The notes under the pieces: generated by a model
What the model was told of the DNA's origin: nothing
Seen by the model: the letters and a program-made list of their open reading frames with translations, nothing else
The model's database searches: none
NCBI RefSeq assembly: GCF_000346465.2
Contig: NC_034009.1
Coordinates: 41,983,897-42,047,896, forward strand
From: Prunus persica
Taxonomy: Eukaryota; Streptophyta; Magnoliopsida; Rosales; Rosaceae
Direction of reading: 5' to 3'
Length of the DNA stretch: 64,000 bases
Shown: positions 46,759-59,300 of the stretch, one piece after another
Layout of the letters: each line of letters starts with the position of its first letter
How positions within the stretch are numbered: the stretch's first letter is position 1
Position numbers and translations under genes: made by a program

Positions 46759-47862
46759 TTACATGACAGGAGTCATTGGACGAAGAGGAGCTGAAGCAGG
46801 GTGGCCTAAGCAACTCTGCGGGTGCTCATGGATATTTTTAGAAACATCATAAAATGAAGTTGAACCAAACTCCACCATATTGTTCTTACCTGCATTTTTC
46901 AAATTGGGTAGACTTCGAATTCGATACCTTTCAAATATACTCATCTTCAAATGTGACTGAGGCACCGAATTATAACCTGATATCACATCCATTGCTTTCT
47001 TCTCCACATCCTGGTGATTCTCATTCACCTTGTTCTCATCACATTCATCATCGTCATCCTCCTCAACCTCGCCAACATCCTCATCGACGGTTTGGAGGTC
47101 TTCGTCCATTTCAAGCTCTTCTTCATTTTCTTCATCACAACATGTTAGGGCACTGTCAAAACATGCTAAGGCATTGTCCAGAGGTACAAGGTTCAAAATA
47201 AGGCGACCGTCCTCCCGGCGGGCTTCGAAGTACTCATGGTGCTTCACTCTCTCTCCTTTAAGGACAAGCCTTCCATTAGAGTGATCATAATGCTTGGTAA
47301 AAATCCAGGGCATACGACCTTGCAAGTTCCCAGTCTGTGCAAGCAATGGTATTGGTGGTGGATATTCTCTCTTGATCTTTTCACTCCTTCGAGTAGTAGT
47401 ACTCCGGGTGCTCTTAGCTTCATTCCTACGACTCATGCTAAATTCTACTGTATTTTTCAAAAATCCTAATTTCTCTTGTTCCTTGGTTAGCATGATTGGG
47501 ACGCCGCTGTCCGTACCAATCAGGTCGTCCATTGCAGAGGACGACCAAGATAAAGAGCTATCCAACATACAAGAAGAAGTGAGTGAAGACGATCCGGATG
47601 ATGATGATGATGATGGTGCTGGTGAAACCTTATGGTTGTGAATAATGTGGGGGTGGTGATGATCTAAAATTTGAGGGTTTCTAGCTGCTTCCGAAAAATT
47701 TAGGGTTTTGAGCCCTAGTTCAAGATGATGATGGGTTGGGAATGCTTTTACCATTTGCATTGCAAATGGTAACCTGGTTGCCCACAGGAAAATCCCAAAA
47801 AGGGAGGAAATTATGGATTTAGCTCTACCAAAATAGCTTGGATCACTACTCAAAGAATCCAT
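46759..47862 (-). CDS. FANTASTIC FOUR (FAF)-like protein
   Basis: A 367-residue single-exon ORF. The FAF domain is at residues 164-226 (KREYPPPIPLLAQTG, RMPWIFTKHY, GRLVLKGERVKHHEYFEARREDGRLILNLV). In Arabidopsis, FAF proteins act in the shoot meristem by repressing WUSCHEL; longer FAF-like members are less studied. A strongly acidic stretch follows (about 243-279), a Ser-rich region precedes (84-110), and the N-terminus has a hydrophobic patch (SSLFGIFLWATRLPFAM) that could be part of a targeting sequence. A possible promoter lies at about 49075-49085 (ctatatataaag on the minus strand), and a leader-exon donor (ataaa/gtaagtac) at 48942, so a 5' UTR intron is likely; its acceptor was not fixed. 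Confidence 0.9.
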   Translation of the reverse strand: MDSLSSDPSYFGRAKSIISSLFGIFLWATRLPFAMQMVKAFPTHHHLELGLKTLNFSEAARNPQILDHHHPHIIHNHKVSPAPSSSSSSGSSSLTSSCMLDSSLSWSSSAMDDLIGTDSGVPIMLTKEQEKLGFLKNTVEFSMSRRNEAKSTRSTTTRRSEKIKREYPPPIPLLAQTGNLQGRMPWIFTKHYDHSNGRLVLKGERVKHHEYFEARREDGRLILNLVPLDNALACFDSALTCCDEENEEELEMDEDLQTVDEDVGEVEEDDDDECDENKVNENHQDVEKKAMDVISGYNSVPQSHLKMSIFERYRIRSLPNLKNAGKNNMVEFGSTSFYDVSKNIHEHPQSCLGHPASAPLRPMTPVM

Positions 47863-47879
47863 GGTTCCACAGTCAAGAT

Positions 47880-48887
47880 AACAAAAGGGGCTAGCTAGTT
47901 TAATGGCCAGCTTATGTAGGATACTTGTGGTTTTCTAGAAATTAACCTACCAACCCTTTTGAAAAAAAAAAAAAACCTACCTACCCAGTCATTAACCTGC
48001 AAGTAATTAAAGAAGAAGATATCAGAATAATGTGGCTATAATAACAAATCGGGTATTTTAATTATAAATTTAATTATTATATATGAAGTTTTATCCAATT
48101 GGATAAGAACAAACTCTTTTGGTGGAATCAATTGCTTTTACCTCTTAACTGCATTTTGTCTGCTTTCATCAAACGTTTCTCTCTCTACTGGTTGGATTTT
48201 TCTCTTCCTGTTAATCTTAAGAAGATTAATTAAGAAATATAACTTTATATATATATATATATATAGAAAAATAATAATTCATTTTGAATGCAAGAGGCTG
48301 GATGAGGAATTCTAATATTATTTGCATAAACAAAAACTTTAATAGAATAAAAATACAGTCCAAGTCCATGGAGGAAACAAAATCACATCATCTCGTGCAG
48401 ATTTTGTAAGGGCGTAAATAAATAAATGGAGATTATGAAGATTCAATTGCCAAAAATATATGCCGTTTACTATGTATGCAACAATAGACCATAAATCAAA
48501 TTATTATTCATTTCTATAAATTAAGCCAATAATTTAGGACAATTAAGTTAAAGAAAAAAGAAAGAAACAACTGTGTCTGGTGATGAATGCACAATCCTTA
48601 GAAACAATAACAGATTAACCTATAAGGTATCAGTCTGAAAATTTGGCTTCAAGTGGATCAAGACTAGTTCAAATACAACTATTTTCCCTTCCCTCGTACC
48701 GTCGAGATTTCAAATATACATTATATATTAACAAAAACAAAACAGATCAAGTCGAACAAATATATATCTAGCCTATAGAAAGCAAAAACATTTGGCATAG
48801 ATCGATATATAAAACACAATTAAGAGATTCAAATTAGTGAAATTAACAAGCTAATCAAAACACAAATTCAAATGCAGATTACATGAA

Positions 48888-48919
<32 letters not shown>

Positions 48920-49480
48920 AAGCATAATAATTTTGTACTTACTTTATCAATGGCACTGGTGCATTATATTTAGTACATTTTCCCTGTGGCAGAGAAAGAG
49001 AGAAGAAACAGTGGACAGAGAGACCAAATGAGAAGAGAGAGAGCAACCATTTCTCGAGTGTTTTTGCTAAACCCTTTATATATAGGAAAAACCTTAACTG
49101 AGCTGGATTACCTTAATTGCACAGAGAGGACCCTCCTGGCACCGTGACTCACACAAGCAATATTAAAGGTCGCAAACGTCATTTCACACTCACCAAGAAA
49201 CGGCTGCATTTTTTGCGGGATCGGCGAGGGGCTTGGCTCGTCTGGAACCGGCATGGCCTGCGATTGCTGTAACCGGCACCAGAAGTGGCGCGTTTTGAGT
49301 CTGATCCCAGTGTCGTGTAGAATGTGATTGGTGGGGGCTTGGTGAGAGCAGGGAGGGGGTTGCACAAGTGATCATGGAGTGGGGCATGGATGAACTGAAT
49401 TTGTCTGGTTTGGTATTCTCTGGCTTCCATTTTTGATGCCAGGTCTGCTCCTTTCTTGTTCAGCAGCCAGCTTATTAGAC
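47880..49480 (-). promoter_or_regulatory. Leader intron and promoter region of the FAF-like gene
   Basis: AT microsatellites at about 48249-48266 and 48891-48910. A CT-rich leader on the minus strand at about 48943-49060 precedes the donor at 48942. The TATA-like element is at about 49075-49085. Short minus-strand ORFs at 49108-49574 are low complexity and not supported. Confidence 0.45.
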
Positions 49481-49482
49481 AC

Positions 49483-49484
<2 letters not shown>

Positions 49485-49543
<59 letters not shown>
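49485..49543. repeat. (GA)n microsatellite, about 59 bp
   Basis: An uninterrupted AG/GA dinucleotide run of roughly 29 units, likely length-polymorphic. Confidence 0.97.
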
Positions 49544-49544
49544 C

Positions 49545-51950
49545 CTTGTCTGGTGTTGTATCTCTGGCTTCCATGAATTCATGTAAGTTGTAACTCTCGA
49601 GTGCAATGCTTGCGCATGTGTGACATATAAATTGTATCTCTGGTTCATTCTACAATGTCATCTCATTTCATGATAAGAACCGTTACCCTTCTAAGTCAAC
49701 ACTCCCTTAACAATAAGCATTACAAGAAATTAGTCAAATTAGACAACATTGAGTTGTCTAATTGTGATAGAATGAAAAGATGAATACGATATTTTTTATG
49801 TACAATGAAAATATTCACTATAATGATCAAATTGTTAAGCAGTTTTCATTTGGCTTATTTTTGAAGAGATGTTCCAAACAAGTAGTTAATGCCGAATGCC
49901 ACAATTTTCACACCTTTTTTTTTAAGTGAAACACTGTAATTGTTCGAGTGTTATATATCAATTATCATGACCAACTGATAATTATTGGTTACATAATGTG
50001 GTTTTAAAATACAATTCATTCTGCAAAGGACTCACTAGTGCAGTAGTTTGAAGCATTTATTCTCGTTTGAAAGGTCATGGGCTCCAGTTCTAGCATCCGT
50101 GTGTGAGTTCAGTATGTTATCACACCTCTCAATTAAAAAAGTCCTTAAAAAAAAAGATATTTAGTCATATACCAATTCTTAGCATTAATGATATAGATCA
50201 ACCCTACACCATATAATTTCTATAGACAAACAAAAAATAAAACCTAAAAATTGACAGCTGACTCTATTGAATTTAATTTTGATTATTAAATTACTTTCAT
50301 GCCCTATTTAGTGTTTTGAGTTTTTTTATATATGAGGTTTTGGGATTATGCTTGTTTTAAGAAATCGATGACAGTTTTGTAATTTAGAAGAAGTTAGAAG
50401 CCTTTGAGTGTGTTTTTAAAGTCCATTTCATATAGGTTTTTATTATTATAATTTGGACTCCTATATTGGGTATAATAGTGAATCTCCCTTAAAAAAAAAG
50501 TTCATTTAACTATACTCATATCTCTAAAAAAAGAAAGAAAGCATTACTCATTAATTCTAATCCTAATCCCCTTCCATTTTTGGGGCTAATCCTAACCCCA
50601 TCCCTGTTACCTGATTACCTGATCACCCGGATGAAAAAGAAAATCGCCATATGCACATCAAATTCTTTGGCTTGCACACCATCGTTTAGCACGGGGCAAA
50701 AGAGATCTCTCCCTTTTCATGCCCCCCATTTTGCAAACGTTCCTCCTGCAAAGAAAGTAAACTCTCAACCGAGACCAAGTCTTGCATCCTGCTTTTGGTT
50801 TTCTTGTCTTTTCATATTCTAGTGTTCTTAAGTTTCAAATTAAGACAAAAAAGAAGAAGAAGAAGTTAATACAAGCGAAAGAAATCCACTAGAAAAAAGG
50901 AAAGCCCCAAATACGTACAAAATCATATGAGTCTCTTACATAGAAACCCTACAAAAGAAGATTGTGTAAATTGCAAAGGCAATATACCTGTATAGTAGGG
51001 GGTTTGCAAGGAAGAATTTAGGGCTCTTCTTTTGCATTTGATGGCTGAATGAATTTTTTTTCATCAATTAAAGTTTCTTTCTCTCTTTTTCGCATCAAGT
51101 AGTTGAGCAAATTAGGTCAGAGCAAAATGGGGATCTTCTTTCACATCGAGTAGTTGAGAAAATAAGGTCAAAGCCAAATGGGAATCGATTTTAAATCTCA
51201 TTCATTGCGTCCACCAAGTGGCACATGCCTCACACGTGTAAGTAATGTACACAAAAGGATTTCGTGTACTACATACTCATTATCATCGAGGGTATTCCGG
51301 TCACTGAATTTCCAATCGCTAGCAAATTTCAAAATAATATTATATCGCGATAGGCTGATATTTCCTATTATTTTTAAATTTGAAAAACAATTAAAAATAG
51401 CAAGGCCAACTATCTCTAGTTGCGACAATACTTGAGCGCAGCCATCACACCGTTACATATCCCTTATCCCACGTGTTAATATAGATGGGTGACATGATTG
51501 ATACTTTCTCAATCTAGCATATATTATTAATGAGCATATTGTATCATGAGTGGACTGTAACATCACGTGACGGTATAGCAATGCCGCCAAAAAATTACTC
51601 AATTAAACATGACGCCACACACCAATTGCCAAATTTGGAACTAAAACAACAACCAAATTCTCCGAGCTGAATTTGTAGAGAAACAAAAATGACGTATGTA
51701 CATGAGAGACGTGTTTACTAATAATCATTTATAAGTGAGGCTATTCTGTTCAATGGATTACAAATCTCAATCTTTATTTTTCTTTGTTTATTTTTTGCAA
51801 GAAAAATCTCTATTAAATTTCAGACTACGTATCCATTGTAATTTCTGTCGGCGTCGGCATGTCTTCATTGAAATTGTATGGGTAATTTGGTCTTCATTGC
51901 AACATTGAATTGAATATCAAATACAAATAAAAGTTTACTACTCTAGTTCT
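49545..51950. other. Intergenic region
   Basis: No supportable gene. It contains the inverted copy of the 40537 element (50251-50490) and, at about 50030-50110, a faint tRNA-like/SINE-like phrase too degenerate to call. ORFs at 50580-50822 and 51178-51435 have no recognisable domain. Confidence 0.5.
50251..50490 (-). repeat. Dispersed AT-rich element, inverted copy of 40537-40795
   Basis: Reverse-complement match to the element in the MUB-kelch spacer, including ttgttttaagaaatcgatgacagttttgtaat and ttcatataggttttta. Confidence 0.7.
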
Positions 51951-51952
51951 TG

Positions 51953-53223
51953 CTATCTACTAGCTGCTGCTACTTCCTCCGCCACGGATCGATGCGCATG
52001 CTGCTGCGCTAGTCTAGGAACTGGCGTCGGCCACCACGGGAGCACAACTGTGTAATAGTAACGATGTGTTGCCCAGTGTTCAAATAACTTTGACCACTCT
52101 CCTGTGCGAATGTTCCACTTGATAATATCTCTCCGCACATGCAGATAAAAAATATCCTTACTATTTGGATCAAAAGCAATCATTACGCAATACGCGTTGA
52201 TCGGAATCATTTCAGGATCGAAGGAATAAACCCCGCGTTTACTCAAACACAAATTTTTGCCAGCAGCAGCTCCATCTTGTGTTTGTTTCAACTCATATAC
52301 ATACAGACTTCGGGTCGTCCTGTTCATGTTGCACATTAGCACATATCCTCCGCAGACACCTAAGTACTGAACACTAAAACCTAAGTCTAGAGTCTCCTCA
52401 AATACGGTGAAACGCAGTTTATGATCAATCATACAATCACCATTATTACTGCTGCTGCTACTAGTTCCATCATTGTCATAGAATGGACCCAAACCAATAA
52501 CACTAAGGCCGCGGTCTGTTGGCCAATATAACATTCCATTGTATGCAAAGGAGAACACATTGAGGTCACCAAAATTGAAATGTCGAGGGGACGAGACGAC
52601 TGATTCTCTCCACTCACCAGTGTCAGAGGAGAAGATCTCCACGTCTAATTTGAACATATATCACCTTTCTTCTCATCATTTGCATATTCAACAGGAGGAA
52701 GAATTCTCACAACCGTGAACCTACACTCAACATTAAGATGGATGTTGTTTCCTTTCCAATCATCTTCCTCAAATTTATAGTCAGGAACAACATTGCAGAT
52801 GATTCCTACCCGCACACTCTTGTGACATTGACTTGGGGTGGGAGGAAGTTCAGCATATTGCATGGTGTATGCATTGCAAATGTAGTAATCGCGTTGATAA
52901 TCCTCGGTTATGCAAAACAAAACTAAGTCATTATATATCGCTACAACAACTGGCTTTTCCATCAAACGGTGGACACCCGGGAATCCTTTGAGCACCGGAG
53001 TTAGTAGATTAATGGGTGGGGACGACAATAAAAGAGGGAATTCCAATGCACTTTTGGTTATCAAAGTGCATATCTTTGGAGTTCTCTTATAACTTTTGAT
53101 ACTCACAAAGCGGCCAATAAAATAAGGATCTGCGATGAGGGTGCACCAACGCTTGGACACAGACTTGCATTGAAAAACAAATTTGTTGCTTGAAAAAAAC
53201 AAATCAATAAATCCTTGACACAC
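51953..53223 (-). pseudogene. F-box family copy 2, frameshifted and lacking the start of the F-box
   Basis: 53223-52645 reads from SSNKFVFQCKSVSKRWCTLI onward; the preceding F-box half (DDLPDTALVEILCRLP) is replaced by unrelated MCQGFIDLFF. At the codons for KKCDTFKLNVEIF the sequence reads gatatatgttcaaa against gataccttcaaa, a net +2 nt that shifts the frame; the remainder (52657-51953) is open and ends LPWWPTPVPRLAQQHAHRS. With both an N-terminal loss and a frameshift it is a pseudogene. The parent-like copy at 62903-64000 has neither the frameshift nor any other break within the window. Confidence 0.8.
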
Positions 53224-54390
53224 GGTAGAAGCAATTCGGAATCCTTAGTAATTTAGGTTTCTTGTCCTACTATCTATATGATTTACATTATAATTTTTGT
53301 GATAAAACAAAAACCCAAATTTAGGGTTCTATCTGCCAGAGAGAATGAAGTTCACCGTTCTATCTGCGATTCCTCTATATGCCCATGCTGCATCCCCTTC
53401 TTTGTCAGCACCAAATAATTTTAGTTATATTTTTTTTTAACCTTCTTTGATTCTTTAAGCCTATGCATTTACAGTTTACGTATTTATCCGCAGTTGGCAA
53501 AATCTTGACCATTCTAATAATGTAACCGTTTAAAGAGATAACATATTAACAACATAAATATTTAATTTTCCTTTTCATCATAAAATTATTTAAATTTAAC
53601 AATTATTTAATTGTTTAAACAAAAAAAACATAAATAAATATAAAAAATCCACTCCGCCCTTTCCAGGGAAGGTGAGGGGGAGGAATATAGGTTTTTTGAA
53701 AGGTGAGGGGTAGTTAAGGGGGCCCTGTAAGGAATATAGAGAGAGATTATCAAAAGGGGAAGGGGGTTGCGAGCAATACAGAGAGAGAGATGGTGAATGG
53801 TATGTGTAGCGGCTTGGGTGGTGTTGTGTTGGGGTGTGTGTGGAGAGAGATGGTGGTGTTATGTCTGCTTGGGTGTGTTAGGGGATAAGAGTGGGGAGGG
53901 AAAGTTGCATCTCTGGTTTTTTAATTTTTAGTTTATGTGATTTTATCTTATTTTTTTAGTTTTAAATTAAAATTTTAAATATTTAAAGTTATTATATTTT
54001 TTTAATTAATTTTTTAAGATTTGATGATGTGTCTTGTTTTAAACAGTTAGATTATTAGGATGGTCAAGATTTTGCGAAATGCGAGTAAATGCGTAAACTC
54101 CAATTGTAGAGGCTCAATTCCCCACCTAGAATGTAATTTCTCGGTGGCACAGAAATGTTAGCCCAGATATAACAACTTTATTGCAACAACTTGTATCAAT
54201 GTTTTGAGACATTTAGTCAAAAACAAATGTCTCGAGACATTTCAGATATAGCTAAAACAAAACAATGGAAAATAATAAAGGCAACAACCTAGTAGCAAAT
54301 TACACAAAGCTCTAATTGGACTTCATTAACTTCATTAATATGGACAACCCAACCCAATTACTATAAGCAGCTGATAATTAGCGAGCTTGA
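53224..54390. other. Spacer between F-box copy 2 and small-protein copy C
   Basis: No gene seen. From about 54200 it is the 3' region of copy C, homologous to about 62310-62400. Confidence 0.5.
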
Positions 54391-54396
54391 GCAGGG

Positions 54397-54645
54397 TCAA
54401 ACTTTATGGTCCAAAGTCCTAACTTCTGACGTTTGAGCTGAGCAAGTCCCCTGACTCTGAGCATTTCTTGGATGTACTTTCTTCTTCAAGTACATCCAGA
54501 AGAAACAACTAGTACTTGGGCGAACCGTTTCACCCTTAGCTGTGCCCAACTTGCCTCTTTCTGCTTCTTCTTCCATCTTCATTTTCTTCTTGTGGAGGCA
54601 TCTCAGCACATGTGCTTCAGCAAGACTATAACCAGCAGTGGACAT
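54397..54645 (-). CDS. Small unrecognised protein, copy C (82 residues)
   Basis: A divergent member of the 83-residue family: MSTAGYSLAEAHVLRCLHKKKMKMEEEAERGKLG, then FFWMYLKKKVHPRNAQSQGTCSAQTSEVRTLDHKV. The ORF is intact despite divergence well beyond that between A and B, and the N-terminal motif (MST-GY-AEA-VLR-LHKKK) and VHP-NAQSQ are conserved, which argues that the family is truly protein-coding. The upstream block aligned with the A/B TATA region is recognisable. No palindrome array is found beside this copy. Confidence 0.68.
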   Translation of the reverse strand: MSTAGYSLAEAHVLRCLHKKKMKMEEEAERGKLGTAKGETVRPSTSCFFWMYLKKKVHPRNAQSQGTCSAQTSEVRTLDHKV

Positions 54646-55230
54646 GGCCTATTTTTATTTTATTGTTGGTTTAAAAAAAAATAAGCAAGTGATTTTTTTT
54701 GGTGTTCAATTTTAAAGAAGAAATGAGGTATTGTAATTGATGGGGCATTGAGAGGGCGATGAGTAGTTTCTTATAACATTTGTGCTGGCTTGGGAAGCAA
54801 GCATGCATACTTGCAGCGCACACAAAGATGATGTGGCAATGTTGACAAAAAAAAGCTTCACTTTTTAGTTGAATGTTGACTGCTAGATTGGGTGCAGGTG
54901 GCTGACGCTTCTGGGTGGAAGGTTTCGTCTATGTGTATGCTTGCTTGGTTACCAAGGAAAAAAAGGAAAGTAAGATTCTCTTTTCATGTTTGACAATGAA
55001 GTCAACTATAGTTACATACACTTTATCAGACTACATATACTTTTTTTTTTTGTGAAGATCATCTCAGTTGAAATATCAGTATTGTGTTCCAATGCACTGG
55101 AAGTTATAGAATTTGTAAGTTTTGTAAATCTAGAGAGAGAGAGAGAGAGAGAGCAGGAAACTATAACAAGAAAGAAATTAGATGGTATGAACAACGCAAT
55201 ACAAATAATCAACAGATAAAAGTTAGTACT

Positions 55231-55645
55231 TTAATTCTTGCTATCAACTAGCTGAGCTAGTCTAGGAACTGGCGTCGGCCACCATGGGAGCACAACCTTG
55301 TAATAGTAACGATGTGCTTCACAGTTTTTAACTATATTTGACCACTTTCCTGTGCGAATGTTGCACTTGATAATATCTGCATACACACGCAGATACAAAA
55401 TATCCTCATTGTTTGGGTCAAAAGCATGCAGTACACAACACGATTGACGGTTCCCAAACATTTCAGGGTCCAAGGAATAAATCCAGCGTTTACTCAAACA
55501 AAACTTTTTGCCAGCAGCTGCATCTTGTGATTCTTTCAACTCATACACATAGAGACTTCCGGTCGTCATGCACAAGTTGCACATTCGCATGTATCCGCCA
55601 CACACACCTAAGTACTGAACACTAAAACCTAGTCTAGAGGCTCCT
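55231..55645 (-). pseudogene. F-box family fragment (C-terminal 125 residues)
   Basis: Reads YLGVCGGYMRMCNLCMTTGS, LYVYELKESQDAAAGKKFC, DILYLRVYADIIKCNIRTGKW and LPWWPTPVPRLAQLVDSKN. It starts abruptly near 55645 after cctctagactagg; upstream F-box and middle parts are absent. It is followed downstream (minus strand) by small-protein copy C, the same order as at 15.0-19.6 kb. A GA microsatellite lies at 55133-55153. Confidence 0.78.
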
Positions 55646-55659
55646 CAAATATAGTAAAA

Positions 55660-57765
55660 CCTAGAGACAATTGGGTTCTCTTCCTTACTTTGGTAGCAGT
55701 ATGGCATCCCATCCACCTGCGCCATGAAATATATCATACACATACTGTATGGCCTCTAAGAAAAATGTTTCGTGGAATCGACATATGGTTCGTTAACTAA
55801 AACGTAGGAATTTGGACAGACAACCTCTCAATCAATAAACTACATATATATATATATATATATATATCATATATGTTATGGCAAGCTAATATGGTTTGTG
55901 GTTGATCACAGTGAAACTCTAAGTTGTATGGAAAAACTAAGACTTAGGAACCTAACTAGTAATGGTGCCCGCACGATGCTGCGGGTTTTAAAACCGTGTG
56001 AAATGTATACATAGTTGTGAAAATATGTAGGCAAGATGGTACTATTTATATAGACATGGAGATCTAAATAGTGGCATCTTTGTTTTGCAAGTCTAATACT
56101 CCTAAAGAAAAAATTAGCCAAACTACATTAGCTAAAAAGAATCTTAATCAATTCCAAATAATAGAGGTAGCGTTCAAACTTAGAAAGAGAGAAGGATTAA
56201 AATTCGGAATTAGAATTCAGATAATGGAGGTAGTCTTTAAACTTTGAACATCTCTAACATGACATCACCAAATCAATAAATATTACACAAAATCAGTATA
56301 AAAACACATGAAGACAAAAAATTAATAAAAAAGCAAATATTAACAACAGATCATTACACAATGTAGGGTGACCCTAACAACAATTGAGGAATTGATTGCT
56401 TTTGATAGAGACCAAAGCAAGTGTTTCTAAAACAGAGAATAAGAGCATAAAAGTTTTTGAATGTTGGATGCCCATTTTTACTTTTTCTTCCTCTTCCTCT
56501 GTTTCCCGAGAAAGCAAATAAACAGAATCAGCCAAATATCACCACAAATCAAATGTATGGTAGTTAATTCAATGCCAAAGTAAGAAGTGCCAAAGAATCA
56601 TTGAGCATACAAAAAACAAAAATATGAGTCACCACTTGTAGAAGATTAGCCCTTTGCTGGCAGCTCCTTTCACTTACAAACTCCTTGGTGTTCCAGTGCC
56701 ACAACAACTTCAGTATTTGAAGCACAATCCAAGCTCTTCAGTGCTCGATGCACAATCCAAGCCCTGCAAGCTACATTGGTATTTGTTATGGGTTGCCATA
56801 AAAGGAAATTTTCATTCTTAAAAGTCCGTATGTACGAATCTATAAATGTTGCAAAACTTCCACAAATATCAAATCAAACCACAGCTTAGTAGCGGCATGT
56901 ATGTACCAAATTGTGGCACATCCCATTTCAGCTCATAAATCGTCAAATAAGAAATCTAAAATATGCATACTACAGGACACATTCATATAATATAAATTGA
57001 AAGGATGAACCAATATTTTGCAAAAGCACAAAACCTTATTAACATCCCAACAAACCTAGAGGATAAAAACAGATAATCAAATCAATCATGAAATAGAGAA
57101 TAATAGACAGAATATGCACATATAAGGAAGACATGCAACAATTAAGACCACTCGCGCCACCCATTTCTCTGTAATTGATCTTTCACTTTTTTATTGTCAA
57201 TCTAACATACTTTTAAATCTTTACCAATCAAATTTTACAATAATTTGGGTTCCTGTAACCTACCTACGATTTTGATAGTTTACCTTTGCTACTTGCCTAC
57301 TCCAATTATCGGAAGAAAACTGTACCAAAAATTGTGTCATTTTCATTGGAAAATTCAAAATTAAATGTTGAGTTTAAAGAGATAATGTTTTTATAAAAAA
57401 ATTCATTCTAAAACTGGTGGAGTAAAGTACTCGCAGAATATGTAACTCTTGCTGTTTGTTGAAAAGACAGATTCATCTTCTATTCCTATAATATATTTGT
57501 ACATTGCACAAAACGTACTATAAAAAAAATGTTTTGGACAGAGACATGAGAGTAAATATTTAAAAAAAAGAGGAAAGACTTATCACCCGGAAAATTGGAA
57601 CCCCAATACAAAAGAAAGGTTTGCAATTTTGCAGACACATTTGAGAGCCCAAAATTCATCGAAATGAGACACTAAAACCAAGAGGAGCCTTTATTCAGCA
57701 AAGAGGAGGCTTCAATTTTGAAGGGAAAAAAAGAAAAGAAAACATACGTCTCCAATTCAACCGGA
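55660..57765. other. Gene-poor region left of the gene-fragment block
   Basis: AT microsatellite at about 55844-55866. On the minus strand about 56770-56665 gives an open stretch (RAWIVHRALKSLDCASNTE, then VVVALEHQGVCK) that may be another captured coding piece of unknown origin. No gene supported otherwise. Confidence 0.4.
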
Positions 57766-57781
57766 CATTTCGAGGGGATGC

Positions 57782-57975
57782 CTATGGCGCAGCCTCCTTC
57801 ACATCTGCCACCAAAGCCAAACATCAAATGCAAAATGCGATTCAAATGATTGAAACAAAATTAGAAAAGCGAAATAAAAGTGATAAAAGAGTGACGCTTT
57901 GGGGGTAAAAGGTGAGACCTTTGGCAACAAATTGGATTTCGCCAGGAGGAGAGTTGAGGAGGAACCACTTCCCCA
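57782..57975 (-). pseudogene. F-actin-capping protein subunit alpha fragment
   Basis: Exon 57975-57919 reads GKWFLLNSPPGEIQFVAK between an AG acceptor and a GT donor. The next piece, 57804-57782, reads (D)VKEAAP and then TAG. The WFLLNSPPGEI-x-VAKD phrase is the conserved start of plant CPA (barbed-end actin capping). Only this N-terminal piece remains, so it is non-functional. The intron between the two pieces is retained, which rules out a processed copy. Confidence 0.7.
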
Positions 57976-58078
57976 CTGCAAAACAACATTTACTACATTA
58001 GACACTGACAAATAATCAAAATGGGTACAAATTTATTAATTAGAAAAAAGTAAAGTATAAATGGCAGAGAGAACAAAC

Positions 58079-58354
58079 CTCATTAATGGCAAGCACTTAG
58101 CCATTGCTCTTCTTGACCTTCTTCAGCTTCCTCAGGAAATACCTAATCCAAACAAATCAACCAACACAATTAAGTTTAACCCAAAATTCACCAATGAACA
58201 TTTGGATCATAAAAGCCAAGCTAATGCTAAGGATTATACCAGAACTTGGACTTGGGCGAACCTCATTGGTGGCCCAAAGCTTCATTCGGTAAGTCTTGGG
58301 GTGCTCATCAGATGCTGTAGGGAGCTTCCTCCCAACAACCTGGTACTGGTGGAA
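58079..58354 (-). pseudogene. 60S ribosomal protein L18a (eL20) fragment with nonsense and indel
   Basis: Exon 58354-58240 reads [33 protein letters not shown], then one base is missing (gttcgcccaag where gttcgNgccaag is expected), spoiling AKSKFW. After a retained intron, exon 58142-58079 reads YFLRKLKKVKKSNG, then TAA at 58099-58097 in place of a Gln codon, then VLAINE. eL20 is a core protein of the large ribosomal subunit; this is a dead genomic fragment. Confidence 0.88.
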
Positions 58355-58859
58355 CTGCAATACAAAAACGACACCATTAATTGCAGCTTTACCATTTGAC
58401 ATGCCCTAAGAAAAATATATCACACAAACAAATACCAAATTAAATGGAACCTAAGAAACTATGAAGATAATTTTCTAGATATTTGTTTACCAAATTTCAT
58501 ACAACAAACCTCCACTTAAACTGACTGTTTACAACAATGCTAAGAATTTGGCTAATCCATTTCACCAGTAGCCTTATGTTTAACTAAATAAACTATGTAT
58601 AAAACCAAATGGGTATTCTTCAAGAATAAAACCAACCTTCTTGAAGCATACCCATCTAAGTTATAATATGCAGAGGAAAAGAAAATTAAAAAACCCCCCA
58701 AGCATCCTAGTTTAAAAAATGCATAATTTAGAATTCTGTAACAGAAATTGTCCCATTAAATTAAACTGAAATATAAAAAAAACAGTGAATTTAAGGCTGA
58801 GATGTAATCGAGTTATTGAAAGAAAAAAAACAGAGGATGAGAGAACGATTGACAAACCT

Positions 58860-59300
58860 CTTTGCTAGTCCAAATGCGGAACCCTACTTCGCTTCTTCTT
58901 GTAGCACCTTCAAAGTCAGTCAACATTCTGTGTTGTTCTACAAAAGATATTTATGAACACAGAACATCATAAAATACCTTTATTGTAAATTTCTTCAACA
59001 CAAAAAGTCCAGAACCAAAATATTTGACGAAATTCTATTAAAGGAAAAAAAACTGAAATTAAAGAGAGGGAGAGAGAACAATGTATACCACAACTTCTGT
59101 ACATATACATTGGCTCTGTCCCACAACAGCGGCAATGGCAATGGCAAGCCTTTATTCACGCACAAATAGTCACCTCCCATTACCAATTCAAAAGCCTGTT
59201 CAATCCCATCATTGGGAAGTAATACAATCAAAATTAATAAAAGGGAAAGAAATTAAAATACAGCGGAGGCAATTAAACGATGCAAACCTTTTTTCTATTT
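58860..59300 (-). other. Exon-like pieces of unknown origin
   Basis: About 58935-58860 (minus) reads MLTDFEGATRRSEVGFRIWTS and then KE before a GT. About 59225-59085 reads LPNDGIEQAFELVMGGDYLC, then VNKGLPLPLPLLWDRANVYV. Both look like coding sequence flanked by splice-like signals, in the same orientation as the recognised fragments. I cannot name the source genes. Confidence 0.35.

Noticed and set aside
46854..47641. Four plus-strand ORFs (77-115 residues) across the FAF-like gene
   Set aside because: Antisense to a gene with a clear FAF domain; composition reflects Ser-, Asp- and His-codon runs on the other strand.
49179..49574. 131-residue minus-strand ORF with a long Ser-Leu run
   Set aside because: The Ser-Leu run is the GA microsatellite; the rest has no recognisable motif and lies in the FAF-like upstream region.
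50030..50110. tRNA-like / SINE-like phrase with possible box A and box B
   Set aside because: Box B (ctccagttctag) departs too far from the consensus, and no tail or target duplication is evident.
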